NCBI GenBank assembly: GCA_964410065.1
Contig: CAYPFO010000066.1
Location: 1-19,925, forward strand
Length of the DNA: 19,925 bases
Reading direction: 5' to 3'
From: Serpens sp964410065
GTDB lineage: Bacteria > Pseudomonadota > Gammaproteobacteria > Pseudomonadales > Pseudomonadaceae
The notes beneath the pieces were generated by a model that saw nothing but the letters and a program-made list of their open reading frames with translations, had not been told where the DNA came from and made no database searches. Made by a program: the position numbers and the translations under genes. Below, piece by piece: positions 7,091 to 14,526 of this stretch; position 1 is the stretch's first letter, and each line of letters begins with the position of its first letter.

Positions 7091-8086
7091 ATGCACGAGC
7101 GTAGTGAGCTGAGCGTTACCCCGCGTTACAGCCAGGCCATCCTGCAAATGGCTGAACGCTTGAACATCGTCTTGCCGGCCCACTTTGGGGACCGGCTAAA
7201 GAATCTGCAGCGTGTACCCATTGGCTGGCAGGATGAGCTGTGGGAAGCATTCTGTCAGGTCAGCGATGACTCCCTGATTGGCCTGCGGCTGGGGCTGGAA
7301 ATTCAGGTGGGGCACCTCGACAGCCTGGGGATGCTGCTGGTGACCTGCGACACCCTGGGCGACGCGCTGGAGGACCTGGTCGAATACGCCCCGGTGATCA
7401 GTGATGGTGGGGAGTTCAAGGTGCAGCATGAAGCAGGTCTGGTGCTTATTGAGTACCACCCAAACTTTCAGGTGCGCCAGGCCGAGCGGGTCGAGGCGGC
7501 GTTGGGCAGCATGCTCAACCTGACTCGCTGGGCAACCGGCGGGCGTTTTAGACCCGCAGGTCTCTGGCTGTCCCATCCGCCGCTGGATGATCCGTCGCGC
7601 TACGAGGCGCTGGTTGGCTGCCCCGTGCATTTTTACGCCGATGGCTGCCGGCTTAGTTTTTCCGCTGACCAACTGTCGTTGTCGCTAATCCAGGCTAACA
7701 GCGCGCTGCGCGACCATCTGCGCCAACTGGCCGATCAGGTGCTTGCCGAAGTTGGTCGTCTGAGTCTCGGTGAAGAAGTGGAGCGGTTGGTTAGAGCGTA
7801 TCCGCGCGAGGGCAAGGAGCGTATCGCTGCTCAGCTGCAGATCAGCGGTCGACACATGCACCGTCGCCTGGCAGAAGACGGCCTGTCCTTCAAAAGCTTG
7901 CGTGACAGCGTGCTGCAATCAATGGCCTGCCACATGCTAAACAGCGATCAACGTCTCGCGCAGATCGCTGAGCAATTGGGCTTCTCCGATGAGAATGCCT
8001 TCACCCGGGCTTTCCGCCGCTGGCAGGGCATTACGCCGGCACGCTATCGTGAACGGCAAAGGGCGCGTCTGCTACGTGGTGAGTAA
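7091..8086 (+). CDS. AraC-family transcriptional regulator (arabinose-binding-type N-domain)
   Basis: A 331-residue regulator from the ATG at 7091 (MHERSELSVTPRYSQ). A TTG start at 7022 would extend it by 23 residues that look unlike the family. The N-terminal two thirds resemble the ligand-sensing domain of OruR/ArgR-like AraC proteins (LGMLLVTCDTLGDALEDLVEYAPV, then YHP...ERVEAALG). The C-terminal part carries two helix-turn-helix motifs: IAAQLQISGRHMHRRLAEDG and IAEQLGFSDENAFTRAFRRW, followed by GITPARYRERQ, the classic AraC ending. It is transcribed away from the FMO-BASS-SDR-TSUP operon across a 100-bp shared control region, so it is the likely activator of that operon and the likely sensor of its substrate. 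Confidence 0.92.
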   Translation: MHERSELSVTPRYSQAILQMAERLNIVLPAHFGDRLKNLQRVPIGWQDELWEAFCQVSDDSLIGLRLGLEIQVGHLDSLGMLLVTCDTLGDALEDLVEYAPVISDGGEFKVQHEAGLVLIEYHPNFQVRQAERVEAALGSMLNLTRWATGGRFRPAGLWLSHPPLDDPSRYEALVGCPVHFYADGCRLSFSADQLSLSLIQANSALRDHLRQLADQVLAEVGRLSLGEEVERLVRAYPREGKERIAAQLQISGRHMHRRLAEDGLSFKSLRDSVLQSMACHMLNSDQRLAQIAEQLGFSDENAFTRAFRRWQGITPARYRERQRARLLRGE

Positions 8087-8097
8087 GCGCAGCCACG

Positions 8098-8283
8098 TTA
8101 AGCGTTCCTCGCCAGTTCCGTTTCGATCACCGCTACCAGTTGCGAATCCGATGTCACCTCCGGGGCAAATCGCGCGACCACCTCGCCGTTGCGGTGGATC
8201 AGAGCGTTCTCTTCACTATCCACCGGATCCACACCGAAGCTTTCGGCTGCGCGAAACGGGCCATCATCGGTGAGTAGGGCATG
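8098..8283 (-). pseudogene. C-terminal remnant of a thioredoxin-fold peroxidase
   Basis: On the minus strand about 60 codons from 8283 to TAA (8098-8100) read ALLTDDGPFRAAESFGV, then ENALIHRNGEVVARFAPEV and a closing IETELARNA. The block HRNGEVVARFAP followed by an (A)IE helix is what ends glutathione-peroxidase and peroxiredoxin-like proteins. There is no start: an in-frame TGA lies about 10 bp upstream of the recognisable part, and the catalytic N-terminal half is absent. The sequence beyond it belongs to a RAYT remnant. It is a decayed gene fragment. The assignment to a peroxidase rests on the short C-terminal pattern only. Confidence 0.5.
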
Positions 8284-8335
8284 CCGGGGTCAGTTGGCAT
8301 CCAGCGGATGCTGGGCCTCGCCAAAAAAACAATGG

Positions 8336-8386
8336 TTGGGAATTGAGCGACCTGGGCAGGGTAGACCAACGAAATGTCGTGAATAA
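8336..8386 (+). pseudogene. C-terminal remnant of a third RAYT transposase
   Basis: The frame ending at TAA 8384-8386 reads LGIERPGQGRPTKCRE. This matches the end of RAYT copy 2 (LRIERRGQGRPRKLDDK) residue for residue over most of its length. The DNA also aligns: GGGAATTGAGCG and GGGCAGGGTAGACC occur in the same order and spacing as at about 1419-1452, and GAATAAAATATG after it resembles the degraded end of the inverted flanking motif. Nothing of the HUH core remains. Confidence 0.65.
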
Positions 8387-8435
8387 AATATGCCTTCCTT
8401 TCGATGCCCCCTCAGATAACCAACTGGAGCGCAAG

Positions 8436-8846
8436 ATGGAATTCAACATCCTTTTCGAGGCCTTTGAGTACGGCAGCTTCGGCGCGTTGGGCGAGAGCAC
8501 TGCCTATGTCAACAAGGAGACGGGCGAGTACTACATCGTCGCGGACTTTGGCGATACCTTGGAGGAGTTGCCCGAGGATTTGGGGTCCGACAAGTATCTG
8601 GTGCTTCCGCATAAAAACGAGCTGGACCTTGGCAAGAACTTGGCGTTGCGGTTCGCCGAGGAGTATCTGCCGGGTGAGGTTAAGGAGGTTCGGGACATGT
8701 TCCGCAGGAGAGGGGCCTACGCGTCGTTCAAAAGCCTGCTGGGTTACAGGGGCATGCTCGACCAGTGGCATGAGTTTGAGCGGCAGGCCCAGGAAGAGGC
8801 GTTGCGCGAGTGGTGCGAGGGGGAGGAAATCGAGCTCGAGGGCTGA
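8436..8846 (+). CDS. UPF0158 family protein
   Basis: A 136-residue acidic cytoplasmic protein of unknown function, recognisable as UPF0158. The N-terminal half holds AYVNKETGEYYIVADFG, and the C-terminal half holds RGAYASFKSLLGYRGMLDQWHEFERQAQEEALREWCEG, the conserved helical block ending in a REWC-like motif. The ATG at 8436 is chosen for GGAGC six bases upstream; the frame is open further upstream but runs into decayed DNA. It follows the peroxidase and RAYT remnants and is not evidently in an operon with them. Function cannot be inferred from neighbours. The family often occurs as a single gene. Confidence 0.85.
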   Translation: MEFNILFEAFEYGSFGALGESTAYVNKETGEYYIVADFGDTLEELPEDLGSDKYLVLPHKNELDLGKNLALRFAEEYLPGEVKEVRDMFRRRGAYASFKSLLGYRGMLDQWHEFERQAQEEALREWCEGEEIELEG

Positions 8847-9207
8847 TGATGAGGGCAGAGTTCCGGCTGATTCGGGCCCAACGAACTAATCAGACAGCTC
8901 ACTGGACCTGTGGGGCCGGGTTTATCCCGGCAGACGCGGATGGGCGCCACACTGCGTTGGGGGCCTATGCCGATGGTGGCAAAGCCGGAATCAGCCTAGG
9001 CTTGCCGACACGCACTTCATCGCCTGCACCCCTGCTTCTGCCGGTCGTTAACGAGCGAAGAACCTACCATTCTTCACGAGTCGCCTGTTGAATTGGCTCT
9101 GCCATTACGAAAGCCTGCTATTCCTGCAAAGGTGGTTGCCGAGTTTCATCAGCGCGTTATCAGCTCTTTTGAATGGGCAGGGCGCGCCCCGATGCAGGAG
9201 TTGCCCC
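8847..9207. other. Intergenic stretch before betT
   Basis: This is 361 bp without a convincing gene. It holds a REP-like hairpin (8915-8931), a small inverted repeat GAAGAA-N7-TTCTTC near 9058-9076, and a self-complementary GGGCGCGCCC near 9180-9189 just before the betT ribosome-binding site. The betT frame is open back to a TTG at 9088, but that extension is not protein-like. I see no clear BetI-like operator or strong sigma-70 promoter. Confidence 0.5.
8915..8931. repeat. REP-like hairpin
   Basis: GCCGGGTTTATCCCGGC: six-base complementary arms around TTTAT, preceded by TGTGG. It resembles the common Pseudomonas REP hairpin class that starts GTAGG and encloses a GCCGGG stem. It follows the UPF0158 gene and could protect or end its message; no T-run follows. 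Confidence 0.45.
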
Positions 9208-11499
9208 ATGCCGGTCGATCCCCCCGACGACGAACGCCCCGAATCCGCTCCGCCGAGCCAGCAGGCGCCGAGCGCGCAGCCTGCAAAGTCGCATCCACCG
9301 CTTGAGCGCAGCAAGTTCGGCGGTACGCCACGTCGGCCCGAGCGACCGGACGAGGATGACACGCCGGTTTCACGCAGTGACCTTAGTAAGGGGCCGCAGG
9401 AGCTGCTTGAGCACCGCGCCTCGCGCACCAATTGGCAAGTTCTGCTGATCTCGTCGGTGGTGATCCTGGCCTTCTCGATCTGGGCCATCCTCATGCCTGA
9501 TGACGCACGCACGACGATGAAGGCGACCGTTGACTGGATCGCGTCGACCCTGGGTTGGTACTACGTGGTCACGATGACGCTAGTGATCGGTTTCGTGCTG
9601 TGGGTCGCGCTGTCCAAGGAAGGCAACGTGCGGCTCGGGCCGGACCATTCGAGACCGCAGTACCAGCTCACCACCTGGGTCGCGATGCTGTTTGCGGCGG
9701 GCGTGGGAATCGACATGCTCTTCTACTCGGTCACCGGCCCTGTCGTGCAATACCTGTATCCACCCGCCGGCGACGGCAGTACGGCCGCTGCGATGCAGGA
9801 TGCAGTGGTCTGGACGATGTTCCACTACGGCGTCGCGGGTTGGGCGATGTATGCGTTGCTCGGCATGTCGATGGGCTACTTCGCCTACCGCTGGGGCATG
9901 CCGCTGTCGATCCGCGCGGCGCTCTACCCGCTGCTCGGCAAGCGCGTGCGCGGCCCGTTGGGCGACGGCATCAACATCATCGCGCTGGTCGGTACCGTGT
10001 TCGGCGTCGCCACGTCGATGGGCATCGGTGTTGTCTTGCTGAGCGTGGGCTTTTCCCTGATCTTCGGCCTGGAGCATGGCCTCGGGCTGCAGATCGCGTT
10101 GGTCATCGGTGCGGTGGTGTTGACCATTGCAGCCACGACGTCGGGGGTTGATCGCGGCATCCGCTGGATTTCCGAACTAAACCTGTGGAGCGCGGTGGCG
10201 ATGATGGTCTACATCCTCGTCACCGGGCAGACGGCGTTTCTGTTGAATGCGCTCACCGAGAACATCGGCCGGTTTCTGCTGACCTTCCCCGCCCGCACCT
10301 TGCAAACCTTCGCCTATGAGCCTGGCGGCGCCCAATGGATGGGCGGCTGGACGCTGTTCTTCTGGGCGTTCTGGCTGGCGTGGGGGCCTTTCGTGGGGGT
10401 TTTCCTGGCGCGCATTTCGCGCGGGCGCACGCTGCGCGAGTTTGTGATTGCGGCCATCACCGCGCCGGTGCTGTGCGACTTCATCATCGTTTCGCTGTTC
10501 GGCAACTCAGCGCTGTTTCAGGTACTGCAGGGCAACATGACGTTCGCCGAGCTGGCGGTCGAGAGCCCCGAGCGGGGTTGGTATGCGCTGTTGGGGATGT
10601 TCCCGGGGGCGATGTTTCTGATTGGCCTGGCCACGCTTTCGGGGTTGCTGTTCTACCTCACCAGCGCCAATTCGGGTGCCATGGTGATGTCGAACTTCTC
10701 GGCCTCAATCCCGGATCCGTCACACGACGGGCCGAAGTGGCTACGCATCTTCTGGGCCGTGCTCACTGCGGTGCTTACCGTGGCGATGCTGCTCGCCGGT
10801 GGCGTGACGACCATGGAGTACGCGACGCTGATCTTCGCGTTGCCGGTGACCATCATCGCCTACCTGGTGATGGCGTCCTTCCACAAGGTGCTGCGCATGG
10901 AACGGGCCGAGCGCGAGGGGCAAGTGCTGCGCAGGCCGACCATGGCCCCGATTGGCGGCCATGTTCCAGAACGGTCGTGGAAGCAGCGGCTCGAACAGCT
11001 GCGTGCGTTCCCGACGCTGCGGCAGGTTACCCAATTCCTCAACCGCACGGTGCGACCCGCGCTGGACGACGTGGCTGCCGAGTTTCGCAACCAGGGCTAC
11101 GACGTGATACGAGACACCATGACCAACGCGAACGGCATCGAGGAACCGGTGCTGCGGGTGTCGATGGATACGTTTCGCGACTTTCATTACCAGGTCGCCA
11201 TCGTCGAGGCGCCGGTGCCGATGTTCAGTGGCCGGATGTCCCGTGAGACCGATGTTTACTACCGGCTTGAGGTGTTCACCCAGACCGGTTCGGGCGGCTA
11301 TGACCTGATGGGCCTCACCAAGCAGCAGGTGATCGATGACGTGCTCGAGCGATACGAGGCGCATCTCGCATTCCTGACGTTCTCTTCGGAGACCGCGACC
11401 CCTTCGGTGCTCACGCCGTCGATTCTGCCCAAGGACCAGCGGCCCGCGATGCCGAAGGACGCGGGCGATATCCATGACCTTGGCGATAAGAAAGAGTGA
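9208..11499 (+). CDS. betT: BCCT-family high-affinity choline transporter (BetT type)
   Basis: A 763-residue inner-membrane transporter of the betaine/choline/carnitine family; BetT members import choline by proton symport for conversion to glycine betaine. The glycine-rich substrate/ion segment is FAAGVGIDMLF at 162-172. The GID form is typical of choline-type BetT, whereas sodium-coupled betaine carriers have GMGIG. The tryptophan-rich TM8 block WTLFFWAFWLAWGPFVGVFLARISRGRT starts at residue 381. A hydrophilic tail of about 170 residues (from about 590) matches the osmosensing C-terminus of BetT. The ATG at 9208 has AGGAG seven bases upstream. The proline- and charge-rich 70-residue N-terminal extension is unusually long. 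No betA, betB or betI gene is next to it, so it stands alone. Confidence 0.9.
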   Translation: MPVDPPDDERPESAPPSQQAPSAQPAKSHPPLERSKFGGTPRRPERPDEDDTPVSRSDLSKGPQELLEHRASRTNWQVLLISSVVILAFSIWAILMPDDARTTMKATVDWIASTLGWYYVVTMTLVIGFVLWVALSKEGNVRLGPDHSRPQYQLTTWVAMLFAAGVGIDMLFYSVTGPVVQYLYPPAGDGSTAAAMQDAVVWTMFHYGVAGWAMYALLGMSMGYFAYRWGMPLSIRAALYPLLGKRVRGPLGDGINIIALVGTVFGVATSMGIGVVLLSVGFSLIFGLEHGLGLQIALVIGAVVLTIAATTSGVDRGIRWISELNLWSAVAMMVYILVTGQTAFLLNALTENIGRFLLTFPARTLQTFAYEPGGAQWMGGWTLFFWAFWLAWGPFVGVFLARISRGRTLREFVIAAITAPVLCDFIIVSLFGNSALFQVLQGNMTFAELAVESPERGWYALLGMFPGAMFLIGLATLSGLLFYLTSANSGAMVMSNFSASIPDPSHDGPKWLRIFWAVLTAVLTVAMLLAGGVTTMEYATLIFALPVTIIAYLVMASFHKVLRMERAEREGQVLRRPTMAPIGGHVPERSWKQRLEQLRAFPTLRQVTQFLNRTVRPALDDVAAEFRNQGYDVIRDTMTNANGIEEPVLRVSMDTFRDFHYQVAIVEAPVPMFSGRMSRETDVYYRLEVFTQTGSGGYDLMGLTKQQVIDDVLERYEAHLAFLTFSSETATPSVLTPSILPKDQRPAMPKDAGDIHDLGDKKE

Positions 11500-11651
11500 G
11501 GACTACCTGTTCAACGCAGGCACGGGCGTCTGGCTCGGCGCCTCCTGTGTGTTCCGCCCACATGGAAGCTGTTTTCTTTTTCTGAACTCTGCGCTCGAGG
11601 GTGGGCCTTAGCGTCAATATGATCGGCCCATGGCAGATCGAAGGCCCCAAC

Positions 11652-11694
11652 CACCGCCCTGCAGTAGCAGGTACAAACAGCAGGGTGGTGTTTT
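11652..11694 (+). terminator. Terminator-like stem-loop between betT and ycaC
   Basis: CACCGCCCTGC (11652-11662) pairs with GCAGGGTGGTG (11680-11690) with one mismatch across a 17-base loop, and TTTT follows. It lies about 150 bp after the betT stop and 41 bp before the ycaC start. It could end betT messages or act in the ycaC leader. The T-run is short. Confidence 0.45.
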
Positions 11695-11734
11695 ATGGCC
11701 AAGGGCAGGCATCCACACAAGTCTGGAGACCATC

Positions 11735-12367
11735 ATGACGACTCCCTACAAACGCCTCGACAAAAATCAGGCCGCCGTGCTGCTGGTCGACCATCAGGCC
11801 GGTCTTCTGTCGCTGGTGCGCGATATCGAGCCGGATAGGTTCAAGAACAATGTGCTGGCCCTGGGTGATCTGGCCAAGTATTTCAACCTGCCCACCATCC
11901 TCACCACCAGTTTCGAGAACGGCCCCAATGGCCCGTTGGTACCCGAGCTCAAGGCGCAGTTCCCCGAGGCGCCCTATATCGCCCGACCTGGCCAGATCAA
12001 TGCCTGGGACAATGAGGAGTTCGTCGCGGCGGTCAAGGCGACCGGCAAAAAGCAGCTGATCATTGCCGGTGTGGTCACCGAGGTGTGTGTGGCTTTTCCA
12101 GCACTCTCGGCCATTGAGGAGGGTTTTGACGTGTTCGTCGTCACCGATGCTTCCGGCACCTTCAACGAGCTCACTCGCCATTCAGCGTGGAACCGCATGG
12201 CCGCCGCCGGCGCGCAGTTGATGACCTGGTTCGGATTGGCCTGCGAGCTGCATCGCGACTGGCGCAACGATGTTGAGGGACTGGCCACGCTGTTCTCCAA
12301 CCACATTCCGGATTATCGGAACTTGATGACCAGTTACAGGGCGCTCACTGCGGGCGGTGATTCTTAA
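11735..12367 (+). CDS. ycaC: YcaC-like isochorismatase-family cysteine hydrolase
   Basis: A 210-residue alpha/beta hydrolase of the isochorismatase superfamily. It reads almost like the E. coli YcaC protein as I remember it, from MTTPYKRLDKN to FSNHIPDYRNLMTSY. Catalytic-type residues visible are Asp19 in LLVDHQAGL and the nucleophile Cys118 in IIAGVVTEVCVAF, with the family cis-peptide segment before it. The position where I would look for the third, basic residue (84) is Arg in YIARPG. GGAG lies eight bases before the ATG. The substrate of YcaC proteins is not established. The gene is alone, 235 bp after betT and convergent with the M20 peptidase across a repeat array. Confidence 0.92.
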   Translation: MTTPYKRLDKNQAAVLLVDHQAGLLSLVRDIEPDRFKNNVLALGDLAKYFNLPTILTTSFENGPNGPLVPELKAQFPEAPYIARPGQINAWDNEEFVAAVKATGKKQLIIAGVVTEVCVAFPALSAIEEGFDVFVVTDASGTFNELTRHSAWNRMAAAGAQLMTWFGLACELHRDWRNDVEGLATLFSNHIPDYRNLMTSYRALTAGGDS

Positions 12368-12378
12368 AAGAAATGTGT

Positions 12379-12810
12379 TGTAGAGCGGGCAACGCTTCAT
12401 CTGTCCACCGCAGCGGCGTTGTGGTGGATGTAAACAACGACATCCACCTACACGGCACCGAGCGCCGCCGACCCGTCGCGTAGACGCGTCAGTCCTGTAG
12501 GGAGGACAACGCTTCATCTGTCCACCACCAGCGCGGCGTTTGTGGTGGATGTAAAAAACGACATCCACCCTACACGGCACTGAGCGCCGCCGACCCGTCG
12601 CGTAGATGCGTCAGTCCTGTAGGGAGGACAACGCTTCATCTGTCCACCAGCGCGGCGTTTGTTGTGGATGTAGACAGCGACATCCACCCTACACGGCACT
12701 GAGCGACGCCGACCCGTCGCGTAGACCCGTCAGTCCTGTAGGGTGGACAACGCTTCATCTGTCCACCGCAGCGGCGTTGTGGTGGATGTAAAGCGACATC
12801 CAGCCTACGA
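12379..12810. repeat. Four tandem ~119-bp palindromic (REP/BIME-like) repeats
   Basis: The block AACGCTTCATCTGTCCACC starts at 12391, 12508, 12630 and 12749, giving periods of 117, 122 and 119. Each unit also has a GGTGGATGT...ACATCCACC stem (12423-12448; 12544-12569; weaker at 12664-12688 and 12781-12804) and ends with a TACACGGCACTGAGCG...CGTAGACGCGTCAGTCCTGTAGG block; the last unit is truncated after its stem. Copy 4 also keeps GGTGGACA/TGTCCACC as a second stem. It fills the gap between the convergent ycaC and M20 genes, a typical place for REP clusters. No spacer diversity of CRISPR type is present. Confidence 0.85.
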
Positions 12811-12834
12811 GTTGCCGTCGCGTGGAAGCTGCTG

Positions 12835-14160
12835 TCACTCGTCGTTTGAAAGGTAATCCACCACCAGCGTGGCCATGGCTCGGGTCCCCACCACCAGTGC
12901 CTTTTCATCCACGAAGAATTCGGGATTGTGATTGGGCGCGGCAGTGGCCGGGTCCTGGGCGTCGGGGGTGATGCCGAGAAACAGGTACAGGCCAGGCACT
13001 TCCTGGGCGAAGAAGGAAAAATCCTCGGCTGCTCCGGGCAGGTCGGCGGTGGCCACCTTGCCATCTGCAACCCGCTCCAGCACCGGGGCCATCCGCTCGG
13101 TCAACTGGGCGTCATTGACGGTGGTGCTGTACATGGGCTCAACCGAAACGTCTGCCGTTGCGCCGGCGCTTTCAGCGATTTTCTCTGAGCTGAGTTTTAT
13201 GTCGCTGCCAACCTGGGCGCGGACGCCTTCGTCATAGGTGCGGATGGTGCCGGTCATTTCCACGGTTTCCGGAACGATGTTCGGCCCGCTGCCGCCGTTG
13301 ATCGTGCCGACGGTGATGACCACGGCGGATCGAGTCAGGTTGGCCCTGCGGCTGACGACGGTTTGTAGGCCGTTGATGATCTGCGCCGAGGTGACGATGG
13401 GATCAATGGTGTTCCAGGGCATGCCGCCGTGACCCTGGCTGCCGGTCACGCTGATGTTGAGCATGTCGCTGGCGGCGGTGGTCGCGCCGCTGCGCCAACT
13501 GATTTGTCCCGACGGTCCCGGCATCACGTGCACAGCGAAAATCGCATCGGGCTTGAGCGACTTGAACAGGCCTTCTTCCAGCATCTTTTTCGCCCCCCAG
13601 CTGGCATCCGGCCCCGGCAGAACCAGGCTGGAGCCTTCCTCGGCGGGCTGGAAGATGAACATGACCGTGCCTTCCAGCTGATCCTTCATGCCGCTGAGCA
13701 CTTCGGCAGTCGCCATCAGCATGGCCGTGTGCGCATCGTGACCGCAGGCATGCATGACATCCACCTCAGTGCCGTGGTAGTCGCCTCGGGCCTTGGAGGC
13801 GAAGGGCAAGCCTGATGGCTCCTTGACCGGCAGGGCATCCATATCGGCGCGCAGCGCCACCGTCCGCCCGGGTTTGCCGCCCTTGAGAATGCCGACGACC
13901 CCGGTACGGGCGATGTTGCTTCTGACTTCCATGCCCAGGCGGGTGAGATGATCAGCGACCAGTTTGGCGGTACGGGTTTCCTGCTCGCCGAGTTCCGGGT
14001 GCTGGTGAATGTCCCGGCGCCACTCGATCAGTTGTGACTGTATTGCGGCGGCATCCTTGCGTACCTGCTGCTCCAGTTCGGAATCGGCGTTAGCGCCGAA
14101 GCTGAGCAGCAGACCGGCCGCCAGCAGGGCCGAATGAAAGGGGGTGGGTCGAAAAGTCAT
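12835..14160 (-). CDS. Exported M20-family metallopeptidase / amidohydrolase
   Basis: A 441-residue M20D-type amidohydrolase (hippurate / N-acyl-amino-acid hydrolase group), which uses a di-metal centre to cleave amide bonds. Visible motifs are HQHPELG (52-58), ADMDALP (105-111), MHACGHDAHT (136-145, metal Cys139 and His141), FQPAEE (170-175, catalytic Glu), HGGMPWN in the dimerisation lid, and NHNPEFFVDE near the end. Residues 1-26 look like a Sec signal peptide: HSALLAAGLLLSFGANA before DS. The enzyme is thus probably periplasmic, unlike most cytoplasmic relatives. The start at 14160 is chosen to give a clean signal peptide; an ATG at 14181 would add seven residues. The substrate is not evident from neighbours. 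Confidence 0.88.
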   Translation of the reverse strand: MTFRPTPFHSALLAAGLLLSFGANADSELEQQVRKDAAAIQSQLIEWRRDIHQHPELGEQETRTAKLVADHLTRLGMEVRSNIARTGVVGILKGGKPGRTVALRADMDALPVKEPSGLPFASKARGDYHGTEVDVMHACGHDAHTAMLMATAEVLSGMKDQLEGTVMFIFQPAEEGSSLVLPGPDASWGAKKMLEEGLFKSLKPDAIFAVHVMPGPSGQISWRSGATTAASDMLNISVTGSQGHGGMPWNTIDPIVTSAQIINGLQTVVSRRANLTRSAVVITVGTINGGSGPNIVPETVEMTGTIRTYDEGVRAQVGSDIKLSSEKIAESAGATADVSVEPMYSTTVNDAQLTERMAPVLERVADGKVATADLPGAAEDFSFFAQEVPGLYLFLGITPDAQDPATAAPNHNPEFFVDEKALVVGTRAMATLVVDYLSNDE

Positions 14161-14526
14161 GGGGGTGCCTATGCAGGTCATGGGTGAAAGGGTGTGCTTC
14201 ACTCCCCGCAGCAGATGACTGCTCACTGCCGCGCATCAATCCCGACTCACTGTCGCGTCCAACAACTCCATGTGGCTCTTCCCCAGGATGCATCAGGGCA
14301 GAGCAAAACAGGTCCGAACCCTTCACACTGGACATTGGTCGCGATTTGAAGTTTCTGCCCTTCGTTTGCCGGATGCCCAGCGGTTCCAGTAGATTGGCGC
14401 GCTTTTGGCTCGGCACGTTCGTACCTGGCCCGAGGCGCCTTGCCCGTGTCATTCGGGGGTTGCGGGGCGGTAGCCTGAGAAGGCTTGGCCACGGCTACGA
14501 ATATGCTTGTTAATTATTAGGTGGTT
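14161..14526. other. Divergent intergenic region, M20 peptidase / methyltransferase
   Basis: 366 bp without a convincing gene. The right half (14344-14437) contains the conserved promoter/leader segment listed separately. The left half presumably holds the M20 promoter, but I see no strong boxes in it. The last bases (TGTTAATTATTAGGTGG) are AT-rich and supply the methyltransferase ribosome-binding site. Confidence 0.5.
14344..14437 (+). promoter_or_regulatory. Conserved promoter/leader segment, copy A (methyltransferase)
   Basis: A sigma-70-like pair, TTGCCG (14366-14371) and TAGATT (14390-14395), is separated by 18 bp. It is followed by a leader reading GGCGCGCTTTTGGCTCGGCA and so on. The whole segment aligns with 15417-15513 before the MFS gene: TTTGAA, CGTTTGCC, TCCAGTA-ATTGGC-CGCTTT-GGC-CGGCACG, TTCG-ACCT and CCGAGGCGC are shared in the same order. 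In this copy CTCGG and CCGAG of the leader could pair. The transcript would begin about 125 nt before the methyltransferase ATG. Confidence 0.6.

Noticed and set aside
8189..8386. 65-codon plus-strand gene
   Set aside because: The first part is antisense to the peroxidase remnant and only the last 17 codons match a RAYT tail, so it is a chance fusion of debris.
10335..11246. Long plus-strand open frame inside betT
   Set aside because: It is a +1 shadow of the betT gene in GC-rich DNA; Arg/Gly/Ala-rich with no recognisable domain.
12379..12810. CRISPR array
   Set aside because: The whole ~119-bp unit is repeated, with no unique spacers of constant length and no cas genes.
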